Notes under the pieces: model-generated
Database searches by the model: none
What the model saw: only the letters and a program-made list of their open reading frames with translations
Told to the model about the DNA's origin: nothing
Program-made: the position numbers and the translations under genes
In this document: positions 1 through 9,493 of the stretch, in pieces
How the letters are laid out: the number at the start of each line of letters is the position of its first letter
Numbering within the stretch: the stretch's first letter is position 1
DNA from: Methylocaldum marinum
GTDB taxonomy: Bacteria; Pseudomonadota; Gammaproteobacteria; Methylococcales; Methylococcaceae
NCBI RefSeq assembly: GCF_003584645.1
Contig: NZ_AP017928.1
Span: forward strand, 2,518,395 to 2,582,394
DNA: 64,000 nt
Direction: 5' to 3'

Positions 1-99
1 TCGACCGATCGGACGGCAGCGCCGCTGCCATCGGCTAGGCGATCGATACCTGGATCGCCTGCTGTTCGACTTATTGACTCATGAGCACCGGAGAACAAA
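1..99 (+). other. Left window edge; possible 3' end of an upstream gene
   Basis: Two plus-strand frames could be the end of an upstream gene. One stops at 36-38. The other stays open to about 124 and would overlap the acyl carrier protein start by some 25 bases. Too little is left to choose between them or to name a family. A GGAGAA ribosome-binding site lies just before the ATG at 100. Confidence 0.3.
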
Positions 100-369
100 A
101 TGCCTCAAACCGCCCAACCATTGACCCAAGCCGTTACTCGTATTCTTTTCGACCGCCTCAACATCGAAATTCCCGAGCCCGATACCGATCTGGTGGACGG
201 CGGACTGCTGGACTCGCTGCTGCTGGTTACCCTGATCGCTCAATTGGAACGAGAGTTCGGCATCTCGGTATCGATCGACGATCTGGATCTCAACCTGGAA
301 AAATTTCGCTCGGTGAGGCGAATTGCGGCTTATATCGAAGACCGCCGGAATTTGACCGATGTCGCTTGA
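100..369 (+). CDS. Acyl carrier protein
   Basis: An 89-residue protein of the phosphopantetheine-binding family. The attachment serine is in GLLDSLLLV (about residue 39), the usual D-S-L context at the start of helix 2. It is acidic overall and ACP-sized. ACPs carry acyl chains as thioesters on the 4'-phosphopantetheine arm in the cytoplasm. It overlaps the following acyltransferase gene by 11 bases, so the two are probably translationally coupled and may be a donor/transferase pair rather than part of housekeeping fatty-acid synthesis. The start is supported by GGAGAA a few bases upstream. The substrate cannot be read from the sequence. Confidence 0.85.
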   Translation: MPQTAQPLTQAVTRILFDRLNIEIPEPDTDLVDGGLLDSLLLVTLIAQLEREFGISVSIDDLDLNLEKFRSVRRIAAYIEDRRNLTDVA

Positions 370-1504
370 TCTCGCACGGGTCACGCCTCTGCGGCGCCAG
401 GCCGTCCGCCCGCTCATGCCCGGCGACGTCAAGCCGGTGGCGGAAGTTCTGCAGCGGGTTTTCGGCTTGGATCGCCCGGCGGCCCGGCATCGCCTGGCCG
501 ATTACGTGCGCCGCCTGTGTCTCGAACCGCCCGGCTACGATCCCGAGATCCCCTCCCTGGTCTACGAGGATATTCAAGGCCGGATCGCCGGTTTTCTAAG
601 GGTGAGCGTGCAGCCGATGCTTTTCGACGGCCGGCCGATACGCATGGCCTGCAGCGGACCGTTCGCCACGCTGCCGGACGCTCGCGCCAAGGGGGCCGGC
701 GTGTTTTTGCTTCGCCATTTTCTCGCCGGCCCCCAGGATCTCTCGATTACCGACGGCGCAAACGGCCAGGGTCGTTACCTGTGGGAGCAACTCGGCGGGC
801 ACACCGTACAGTTGCACTGCCTGGGCTGGATACGCTTACTCCGGCCGGCGGCGTTCGCGGCCGCTTACGCGGTTCGCAAGCGCGCCGGGCTCGGCCCGCT
901 CGTCACCGTCTGCCGCCCCTTGTCAATCCTGCTCGACGGCGCGGCGCGGGGTCTGTCGGCCAGGGGCGTAATACGCCCGGCGCCGCCGTCGCCGGCATTG
1001 ACCGAGGAAGATCTCGCTCCCGAAGCCATGGCTGCGGCCTGGCCGCAGCTATCGGCCCGGTGGCGCCTCCGGCCCGATTACGATAAATCCTATCTTGCCT
1101 GGCTCCTGGACGAGATGTCGCGGGTGAGTTCGCGCGGGCCGCTCCTCGGGCGGCAGCTGCGGGACGCGAACGGCAAATTGTCCGGCTGGTATTTTTATTA
1201 CCTTTCGCCCCGCCGTGTCGCCGATGTGATGCAGATCGTCGCGAACGAGACGCACGAGGAGGCCGTACTGGCATCCCTGGTGGCCGACGCGGACCGCCGC
1301 GGTGCGACTGCCCTGCAGGGACGGCTGGAAGCCTGGCTGATCGATCCGCTGCACCGCAACCGGAGCCGCGGCTATTACCGAGCACCCACCCTGGCCCTGG
1401 TCCACGCCCGTCGAAGCGAGGTGGCGGCCGCGGTTCATGCCGGCCAGGCCTTTCTGACGCGGGCCGACGGGGAATGGTGGACGGGATTTCGCGAGCCGCT
1501 GTGA
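359..1504 (+). CDS. GNAT-like acyltransferase, ACP-linked
   Basis: A 381-residue soluble protein with no signal peptide. The N-terminal part (MPGDVKPVAEVLQRVF... then GFLRVSV) has the layout of a GNAT N-acyltransferase fold, and the second half resembles a further GNAT-like lobe, so a tandem arrangement is possible. The ATG at 359 overlaps the acyl carrier protein gene by 11 bases. This supports a reaction in which an acyl group is moved from the ACP to a small molecule or sugar. Similar ACP/acyltransferase pairs occur near surface-polysaccharide genes, but the main EPS cluster here is 40 kb away. The specific function is inference; only the broad family is supported. Confidence 0.5.
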   Translation: MSLDLARVTPLRRQAVRPLMPGDVKPVAEVLQRVFGLDRPAARHRLADYVRRLCLEPPGYDPEIPSLVYEDIQGRIAGFLRVSVQPMLFDGRPIRMACSGPFATLPDARAKGAGVFLLRHFLAGPQDLSITDGANGQGRYLWEQLGGHTVQLHCLGWIRLLRPAAFAAAYAVRKRAGLGPLVTVCRPLSILLDGAARGLSARGVIRPAPPSPALTEEDLAPEAMAAAWPQLSARWRLRPDYDKSYLAWLLDEMSRVSSRGPLLGRQLRDANGKLSGWYFYYLSPRRVADVMQIVANETHEEAVLASLVADADRRGATALQGRLEAWLIDPLHRNRSRGYYRAPTLALVHARRSEVAAAVHAGQAFLTRADGEWWTGFREPL

Positions 1505-1586
1505 TTTCGGTCGGCCAATCTTGCTCCGACGCGGTGTTGGAGCGCTCGCATCTCGCACATACGGCAAAACGGACTTGGCGGAAGTC

Positions 1587-1685
1587 GTTGACGCCTTCGG
1601 CTAGCGTAAATCGACTCAAGCTTTCGTAGGTCGGCAATTCTTTGCAGACCTACGCGCGAGCGCCCGTAGAAGAGATATGAAAATG
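1587..1685. repeat. Single copy of a dispersed repeat (short form)
   Basis: The 444-base gap 1505-1948 has no convincing gene. It contains an element with three parts: a left flank 1587-1625, a core inverted repeat 1626-1653 (GTAGGTCGG ... GACCTAC), and a right flank from 1654 containing GCGAGCGCCCGTA. All three parts recur around the tandem array at 31502-32205, where the core is expanded. It looks like a REP-like intergenic element. Confidence 0.6.
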
Positions 1686-1948
1686 CTCTAAGACTTCGTA
1701 AACAATGCGACATTTCGCGCACTCGGGAAGAAAACACACAATCCCCGAGTTCAGACGGTGCCCTCCCATTCTGACCTTCATGCTCCCGGAAACCGACATC
1801 GCCATTGATCCCTCGGGCGCCGGTCTCAGCAAGAGCGAGCGGCGCATTAATTGCTTATTGAATCGCATCGAAAATAGTAAGACTACAGTTAGCCATCAGC
1901 GGCTTGGCGTTTTAGAATGCCCCCTGCGATACAGGAGGGAGGAAAAAC

Positions 1949-3252
<1,304 letters not shown>

Positions 3253-3256
<4 letters not shown>

Positions 3257-4224
3257 CGGTTCGGCGCATCCGATTTACCGACCGGGAGCCGGCCCAGGCG
3301 GATATCCTGGAAGAGGTGCTGAGCGGCCTCTTGAGCCCCAAAAAACGGCTGCCGCCGAAGCTGTTTTACGATAAACGCGGGAGCGAATTGTTCGAAGCCA
3401 TTTGCGAAACGCCCGAGTATTATCCGACCCGCACCGAAATAGGCATACTTCGGGACTACGCCGCAGAGATCGCGGAAACCATAGGCCGTAACTGTATCCT
3501 CGTCGAACCGGGCAGCGGCAACAGCCAGAAAGTACAGCTCCTGCTGGAAACCCTGCGTCCCGCCGTGTACATGCCGATGGACATTTCCAAGGACCATCTG
3601 AAGACCTCGGTACAAGCGCTGGGCGCCACATTCCCCTGGTTGCACGTGCACGCCATGTGCGTGGACTATAGCGCAGGCCTGGAACCGGTCGAGCCGCCTC
3701 CGGTCTCCGGCGCCTCGAAAAAAGTCGTGTTTTTCCCGGGCTCGACCATCGGCAACTTCGAGCCCGGAGACGCCCTCGCATTTCTGCGCCGGGTCGCGAG
3801 CCTGGTCGGGCCGGGGGGCGGTTTGCTGATCGGTGTCGATCTGAAGAAGGATCCGACCGTGCTGCACCAGGCCTACAACGACGCACAAGGCTTGACCCGG
3901 GAATTCAACCTGAACATGTTGCACCGCATCAACGCCGAGTTGGACGCCGATTTCGATCCCGGCCGCTTTTATCATTACGCCTTTTACAACCCCCGGGAAA
4001 GCCGGATCGAGATGCATCTGATCAGCCGCGGCGCACAGGAAATCCACCTGGCCGGCGCGGTGCTCAGGTTCGCCGACGGCGAGTCGGTACACACGGAGAA
4101 TTCCTACAAGTACACCGTCGAAGAATTCCGAAAACTGGCCCGGACGGCGGGATTCAGAGTCGGAAGTCACTGGCTGGACGATGGCAAGCTGTTCAGCATC
4201 CATTACTTCGACCTTCCGTCTTAA
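3253..4224 (+). CDS. egtD: L-histidine N-alpha-methyltransferase EgtD
   Basis: EgtD trimethylates histidine to hercynine using S-adenosylmethionine, the first step of ergothioneine synthesis. The 323-residue protein has the family start (LPPKLFYDKRGSELFEAI), the SAM-binding loop EPGSGNSQK near residue 84, and FFPGSTIGNFEP. The C-terminal part carries YKYTVEEFRKLA and the ending GKLFSIHYFDLPS. The ATG at 3253 overlaps the egtB stop, so the two form a translationally coupled operon. The same frame is open further upstream inside egtB, but that part shows no homology and the ATGA junction marks the start. Confidence 0.93.
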
Positions 4225-4251
4225 AGCGACAGCCGTCATTCGCCGAGCGTT

Positions 4252-4959
4252 TTGCCTACCGAAATCCTGCCCGCCATCGACCCCGAGCGACCGCTGCTGA
4301 TCCTGCGCGGCGTGAGTCACGGCTATCGCGAAGGCGACCGGCGGCGTCCGGTGCTACAGGGTGTCGACGGCGACATCGGCGAAGGCCGCTTCGTGGCCTT
4401 GCTGGGCCAGAGCGGGTCGGGGAAATCCACCCTGCTGAACCTGATCGCCGGCCTGGACACGGCCGATTCCGGATCGATCATGGTCCGCGGACTCGAACTG
4501 AACCGCCTCCGCGAACCGGAGCGCACCCTGTTCCGGCGCCGCCATATCGGCTTCGTCTACCAGTTCTTCAATTTGCTGCCGACCCTTTCGGTGCTGGAAA
4601 ACGTCGCCCTGCCCGCCGAGCTGAACGGCCTGTCCGCCGACGCATCCCGGCGCCGGGCGGCCATGCTGCTCGAGGAAGTCGGTCTGGCCGACCGGCTGGA
4701 CAGCTTTCCGGATTCGCTTTCGGGAGGCGAGCAACAGCGAGTGGCCCTGGCTCGTGCGCTGGTGCACGATCCCGCGCTGATTCTCGCCGACGAGCCTACC
4801 GGCAATCTGGATAGCGCCACGGGCCGGCACGTTCTGGCGCTTCTCGATCAGTCCGTCAGAATGCGCGGCAAGACTTTGCTGGTCGCCACCCATAGCCGCG
4901 AAGTCGCGGAACGCGCCGATGCCGTTTGGGAACTCCGCGACGGCCGACTGATGTCCTGA
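4252..4959 (+). CDS. ABC transporter ATP-binding protein (LolD/MacB-type)
   Basis: A 235-residue ATPase of the family that partners FtsX-type permeases. Walker A is GQSGSGKST, the Q-loop region is [12 protein letters not shown], the signature is [15 protein letters not shown], Walker B is [13 protein letters not shown], and the switch histidine is in ATHSREVA. The start is uncertain: TTG at 4252 is used here because the frame has no ATG before the conserved [13 protein letters not shown] segment. A GTG within that segment is an alternative. The stop overlaps the permease ATG by one base, so the two are one operon. It is likely an exporter or lipoprotein/lipid-handling system; the substrate is unknown. 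Confidence 0.88.
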   Translation: MPTEILPAIDPERPLLILRGVSHGYREGDRRRPVLQGVDGDIGEGRFVALLGQSGSGKSTLLNLIAGLDTADSGSIMVRGLELNRLREPERTLFRRRHIGFVYQFFNLLPTLSVLENVALPAELNGLSADASRRRAAMLLEEVGLADRLDSFPDSLSGGEQQRVALARALVHDPALILADEPTGNLDSATGRHVLALLDQSVRMRGKTLLVATHSREVAERADAVWELRDGRLMS

Positions 4960-7469
4960 TGGCACTCCTGAACACCGCCAACCGCCGGCATTTTTACCGC
5001 CATCCGCTACAGCTCGCGCTGGCGGTTCTGGGCATCGCTCTCGGGGTTGCGATGCTGGTTTCGGTGGATCTGGCCGTAGACAGTTCGCGCCGCGCCTTTC
5101 AGCTTTCGATGAGCGCGCTGACCGGCAAAACCACCCATCACATCGTGGCCGCATCCGGGTCCCTTGACGAAACGATTTATCCGCAGCTGAGGCGGGAACT
5201 GGGCGACGTCCCCATGGCGCCGGCCATCGAGGGTTATGTCGCCGTGCGCGATCAGACCCTGCGCCTCGCCGGTTTCGATCCCTTCGCCGAAAGCCCGGTA
5301 CGGCAGGAGCTCGCGAGTTCGTCATTTAGCGCACTGGTCGATCTTCTGACCGATCCCGGGGCGGTACTGATTTCCCGCATCACCGCCGGACGGCTGGGGA
5401 TCGGACCCGGCGACAGCCTGACCGTGGAAGTCGCCGGCACACTCAAAACCGTGCGCGTCGCCGGCTTTGTCGATCCCGAGGCAAAACCCGATCCCGCCCT
5501 GGAAGGTCTACTGCTCGCCGACATCGCCACGGCTCAGGAGATTTTGGACAAAATCGGCCGGCTCGACCGCATTGACCTGGTCCTGGCCGATGATGCGGAC
5601 GAAGTGCATGAGCGGCTGCGCGGCACGCTGCCGGAAAACGCCACGCTGATCGATGCCGCCGGACGAAACATTGCGACCGTGCGCATGAGCCATGCTTTCG
5701 AAATCAACCTGAAAGCCATGAGCCTGATGGCGCTCCTGGTCGGTCTTTTTCTGATCTACAACACCATGACTTTCGCGGTGCTGCAACGCCGTACGCTGCT
5801 GGCCAATCTCCGCATCCTCGGCGTCACGCGCCGGCAAATCATGCGCGAAATCCTGCTGGAATCCGCACTGCTGGGCCTCTGCGGCAGCTTGCTCGGATTG
5901 CTGCTCGGACTGATTGCGGCCGAGGGTCTATTGCATCGGATCACCCGTACCATCAGTGACATGTATTTCGTCGTCACCGTCACCGAGTTTTCAGTCTCTC
6001 CGACGGCCCTGCTGCGCAGTCTGTTGGCCGGCATCTCGGCTTCGGTCCTGGCCGCACTGCCGGCCGCCCTGGATGCCGCCTCTACCCGGCCGGTCCGAAC
6101 CCAGCGCCGCTCGGGCCTCGAACAGAACGTGCGCCGATGGCTGCCTAAATTGTCTCTACTGGGGCTGGTGTTCGGAATTCTGGGAATCGTGCTCCTCTAC
6201 TGGCCGAACGCCGGATTGATTCCGGCCATAGTAGGAATCTTCCTGCTGGCGGGAGCTTATGGCCTCTTCATCCCGACCGCGATGCTGGGCCTCACCGGCC
6301 TGTGTCCGAGCACCGCCATTCCCTCCATTCGCCTGGCTGTCCGCGGCACATCCGCCGCTCTGAGCCGAACCGGTTTGGCAACGGCCGCATTGAGCATTTC
6401 GGTGGCCGTCGCCCTTGGTGTCGGAATAATGGTGGAGAGCTTTCGCTTCACCATTGCCGATTGGCTGGAGCAATTGCTTCAGGCCGATCTTTATGTGGCC
6501 CGCCCCGGACAGCCCGGAATCGCGAGCGAACCCCTGGCCTCTTCCCTGATAGAAGATGCCGTTCGCTTGCCGGGCATCGCGGGTTTCAGCCTGGGACGCC
6601 GGAATTTCGTCGAATCGCCGCTCGGACGCTCCGAACTTCTCGCTTTTCAGCCGGCCAACCCGGACCATCCGGCATTCCGCTTCAAATCGGCCGATGATCG
6701 GACGGTCTGGAAGCGGTTCATGGCCGAACCTGTCATCATCGTTTCCGAACCTTTCGCTACCCGGCACGCGCTGGAGCCCGGCGATTCGGTGACCTTGAGC
6801 ACCTCGCACGGTCAGAAGCCTTTCGTCATCGCCGGAATCTTTTTCGATTACCGCTCGGACCAGGGGCTCGTCGTCGTGCGGCGCGATTTGTACGCCGACC
6901 TCTGGAACGACACCGGCGTGACTTCGCTCGGCCTTTATCTCGCGGACGGCGTTACCGAAGAAGCAGTGAAACCGAAAATACTCGGTCTGAGTCGAGACGC
7001 CGGAACCCTGCTGGTTCGGTCCAACCGCGAGATCCGGCAAGCCTCGATGGCGCTTTTCGAGCGCACCTTCGCGGTTACCCAGGTGCTGCGCCTGCTCGCG
7101 ATAGGCGTTGCGCTGATCGGCATCCTGAGCGCATTACTGGCGATACAGTTGGAACGGACCCGGGAACTCGCCGTACTGCGCTCACTGGGGATGACGCCGC
7201 GGCAATTAACGGGCCTCGTGTTCACGCAAACCGGCTTCCTCGGCCTTTGTGCCGGAATCTTCGCCGTGCCGCTGGGATTGATCCTGGCGACGGCGCTCGT
7301 GAAAGTCATCAATCTGCGCTCCTTCGGCTGGAGCATGGATTTGACGGTTTCCGGCGCAGAACTATGGCAAGCGCCGCTCCTGTCGATTACCGCGGCACTG
7401 ATCGCCGGACTCTATCCGGCATGGAAAGCGCGCAGACTCACGCCGGCGCTGGCGTTGCGGGAGGAGTGA
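4959..7469 (+). CDS. FtsX-family ABC transporter permease
   Basis: An 836-residue inner-membrane permease with two FtsX modules. A first transmembrane helix (about 15-40) precedes a periplasmic domain. Three helices with the typical motif NTMTFAVLQRRTLLANLRILGVTRRQIMREILLE follow near residues 255-390 (quoted here in part only as FAVLQRR and LRILGVTRRQI). A second periplasmic domain comes next, then three C-terminal helices with the matching repeat LAVLRSLGMTPRQL. This duplicated layout is that of long single-chain FtsX permeases, which are often encoded with a LolD-like ATPase, as here. The ATG at 4959 overlaps the ATPase stop (TGATG), which fixes the start better than an upstream GTG in the same frame. 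Confidence 0.88.
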   Translation: MALLNTANRRHFYRHPLQLALAVLGIALGVAMLVSVDLAVDSSRRAFQLSMSALTGKTTHHIVAASGSLDETIYPQLRRELGDVPMAPAIEGYVAVRDQTLRLAGFDPFAESPVRQELASSSFSALVDLLTDPGAVLISRITAGRLGIGPGDSLTVEVAGTLKTVRVAGFVDPEAKPDPALEGLLLADIATAQEILDKIGRLDRIDLVLADDADEVHERLRGTLPENATLIDAAGRNIATVRMSHAFEINLKAMSLMALLVGLFLIYNTMTFAVLQRRTLLANLRILGVTRRQIMREILLESALLGLCGSLLGLLLGLIAAEGLLHRITRTISDMYFVVTVTEFSVSPTALLRSLLAGISASVLAALPAALDAASTRPVRTQRRSGLEQNVRRWLPKLSLLGLVFGILGIVLLYWPNAGLIPAIVGIFLLAGAYGLFIPTAMLGLTGLCPSTAIPSIRLAVRGTSAALSRTGLATAALSISVAVALGVGIMVESFRFTIADWLEQLLQADLYVARPGQPGIASEPLASSLIEDAVRLPGIAGFSLGRRNFVESPLGRSELLAFQPANPDHPAFRFKSADDRTVWKRFMAEPVIIVSEPFATRHALEPGDSVTLSTSHGQKPFVIAGIFFDYRSDQGLVVVRRDLYADLWNDTGVTSLGLYLADGVTEEAVKPKILGLSRDAGTLLVRSNREIRQASMALFERTFAVTQVLRLLAIGVALIGILSALLAIQLERTRELAVLRSLGMTPRQLTGLVFTQTGFLGLCAGIFAVPLGLILATALVKVINLRSFGWSMDLTVSGAELWQAPLLSITAALIAGLYPAWKARRLTPALALREE

Positions 7470-7564
7470 CGGAGTAGTAAAGGCCCGATCGCACTCGTGG
7501 CCCGGTACCCTTCCGTGGGCGCTCGCCGCGTCGGCCCCGATCGGGGTATGCCGGCCACGGGCAT

Positions 7565-7693
7565 ACTGTAGATTCCTTCCTCCTCCATGAGCCGGCTGAC
7601 GAAATTGAAGTCCGGTTCACGGTATTGCGCGCAATCGTCCCGCTGCGGATAGGTGCGGCCGAGACGGGCCTCGGGGTCGGTTATGCCGTTCGC
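7565..7693 (-). pseudogene. vgrG relic (type VI secretion spike fragment)
   Basis: The gap 7470-7834 has no intact gene, but minus-strand translation gives a short stretch typical of VgrG: DPEARLGRTYPQRDDCAQYR followed by EPDFNFVSRLMEEEGIY. VgrG proteins have this segment in their N-terminal gp27-like part. The match is lost just after GIY and before DPEAR, so only about 40 codons remain of a gene normally over 600 codons long. It lies downstream of the immunity-like genes in the same orientation, which is consistent with a former T6SS effector island. Confidence 0.7.
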
Positions 7694-7834
7694 GGAAGAC
7701 CAGCCTCAAAATCTCCGCTACGGCTTTAAACCTCTCTACGTGGGCGAGGCAATATCAAGCCATGACCTTTTTCATGCGAATCGGAGCTTTGCAAAAGACC
7801 CAGCTCATCATAAGCCACTGTCCCGAAACGACAT

Positions 7835-8416
7835 TCATTTCGCCATCCATGCTTCTTCGATCCGCCAAGCCGCATTGCGCAAATAGCACCTGACCTGATC
7901 CTCTGAATGCGGCGTCTGGACTAAACTGGATAAGGCAACATTGCTTTTGAGAGCAAATCGGATTAATTGCTCGGCGTCGTAGAAATCCTTAATGTAATCC
8001 CACTGACTAACAATCTCGTCGATCAATAAATCTAATGCATCATTGGGGTTTTTCGCGGCGGCAAGTGGCTCTAGGAGTTTGATTACGTCATTTTCCACAT
8101 TTGTAGGCAATTTCTTTTTTGGATCAATAACGATAGCGAACTTTTCCGCATTTTGCTCAATTCGACGCGCCAATTCAGCCAGGTATGCTCGCAAGGAATC
8201 ATTTGAATGCGGCACCGGAGGGCCGACTTGGCTTAGGTTGAGAGAGCACTCCAATGCCTCTCTGACGTGCGCCAGACGTTGTGCAGGAGTTACCCTGCTC
8301 AGCGGATCGTATACGACCCTCGTCAAGGCCCGATCTATGGCATTGTTGGGAATCTTTTCGAGCGATGTTAGGTAAATCAACGCCCCAATACTGGCTCGCG
8401 CTTCGTCCGATAGCAT
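7835..8416 (-). CDS. Two-repeat PHS-motif protein, putative immunity protein
   Basis: A 193-residue soluble protein of no family I can name. It consists of two copies of one helical domain. Copy 1 (about 1-92) ends PHSNDSLRAYLAELARRIEQ. Copy 2 (about 113-193) ends PHSEDQVRCYLRNAAWRIEE. The same PHS-x4-LR-x3-L-x7-E signature occurs in the one-domain protein encoded at 9033-9305. The gene lies downstream of an interrupted PAAR effector in the same orientation, with a decayed transposase in between. A GAGAGGGTGA site 3 bases before the ATG lies inside the transposase relic. The region is more A+T rich than the surroundings, as expected for acquired cargo. An immunity role is inferred from position and duplication only. 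Confidence 0.55.
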   Translation of the reverse strand: MLSDEARASIGALIYLTSLEKIPNNAIDRALTRVVYDPLSRVTPAQRLAHVREALECSLNLSQVGPPVPHSNDSLRAYLAELARRIEQNAEKFAIVIDPKKKLPTNVENDVIKLLEPLAAAKNPNDALDLLIDEIVSQWDYIKDFYDAEQLIRFALKSNVALSSLVQTPHSEDQVRCYLRNAAWRIEEAWMAK

Positions 8417-8419
8417 AAG

Positions 8420-8953
8420 TCACCCTCTCAGGGCTGTTCGATGCTCAATGCCCTTGTCATTCAAGACGCGCGCGGGGTCCATCGCGTTATCGTAAAGGGC
8501 GGCGTAAATATTGGATTGGCTGTTGTGATGTAGGCGATTCAACGCGAAATGGCGGAGATGGGCGAACACACCGGGGTTCTTGCCGATGCGGCTCGCATCC
8601 TCGCCGAGTGCGGTGTCCAGCGCGTAGTCGAGCCGGTTTTCGATCCCCCAGTGACTGCGAACGGTCTCGGCCAGGGGCAACGCGTGGGCGCGAATATGCG
8701 GGGCGATCGCCTCCACGTCCAACCCGTGCAAGGCGTAGCGGATCGAACGGTAGGCGGGCGTGCGCCGCCAGCGGCAACCGAACACCTCGTTCAACCGCAC
8801 CTGGTGGGTACGGATGAACGGATGAATCCGGCGGTACGAGATCGCTCCGCTCATCACCGCCAGAATATTGAACAGCAGCCGGTGGGGAAGATCGTACAAC
8901 TTCCCTTGCGCACGACGATGATCCCGAATCGGCAGCAGGCTTCGGAAAATCAA
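8420..8953 (-). pseudogene. ISAs1-family transposase with the catalytic core deleted
   Basis: The 177-codon frame joins the N-terminal part of an ISAs1-type (DDE_Tnp_ISAS1) transposase (LPHRLLFNILAVMSGAISYR, RLNEVFGCRWRRTPAYRSIR) directly to its C-terminal part (SHWGIENRLDYALDTALGED, RIGKNPGVFAHLRHFALNRL). Full proteins of this family are about 370 residues. The missing half would carry the first catalytic aspartates, so the product should be inactive. The frame begins at a TTG and has no clear ribosome-binding site. It sits between the two PHS-motif genes and ends 3 bases before the ATG of the second, which suggests that insertion and later deletion reshaped this locus. Confidence 0.75.
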
Positions 8954-9032
8954 AACCGTTTACTCGAATTCGTAAGCATTGAACGGCCCTGGAGGGATAA
9001 GGGGAAATGGCGGTGAGTTTTTCACCATTCCG

Positions 9033-9305
9033 CTAGTGATTTTCTTTATGCTGATTGAGCTTTTCCTCCAGTTTGTAGAAAAAATTTCTAAGGACTTTGT
9101 TCGAGTGAGGCTGGGGAAGTAATGTCGAAATATCAATGTCAGTAGACTTTAATATCGATATGGCCTCCAAGACCTCTTCTCTGGAAAACGAAATGCCTCT
9201 GCGCTTAAGAATTGCATCATGCATAGTATCAACATAATCTGAAGGAGTTTTTTTAAACATTAATAAATATTCAATACCTATGATAACCGCTTTCCAATCA
9301 CTCAT
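9033..9305 (-). CDS. One-repeat PHS-motif protein, putative immunity protein
   Basis: A 90-residue protein starting MSDWKAVIIGIEYLLMF, low in G+C compared with the rest of the window. It contains one copy of the domain found twice in the 7835-8416 product: a helical region, SREEVLEAISILK, then LLPQPHSNKVLRNFFYKLEE. The ATG at 9305 is 7 bases after the stop of the effector C-terminus (9313), with GAGGTG upstream. An earlier in-frame ATG at 9323 overlaps the effector end. Small genes immediately after PAAR effectors usually encode the immunity partner. That role is inferred; no fold is recognised. Confidence 0.6.
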   Translation of the reverse strand: MSDWKAVIIGIEYLLMFKKTPSDYVDTMHDAILKRRGISFSREEVLEAISILKSTDIDISTLLPQPHSNKVLRNFFYKLEEKLNQHKENH

Positions 9306-9493
9306 ACGCCAATCACACCTCATCGATCATTACGTGCTTCATTGGTATCCCTTGTCGATCCAGCTCATTGACCGTTTGTTCCAATAGTTCGATCGACGGT
9401 TTGTAATGGCCACTACGATTACTGATGGATATCAATACCCCATCTTTTACTTCAATTTCACCTGCTCCGGCAACTGGTTGGCCCTGTGCTAAT

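Noticed and set aside
9033..9323. ATG 9323 as the start of the one-repeat PHS protein
   Set aside because: It overlaps the effector end and lacks a ribosome-binding site. ATG 9305 has GAGGTG upstream and gives MSDWKAV.
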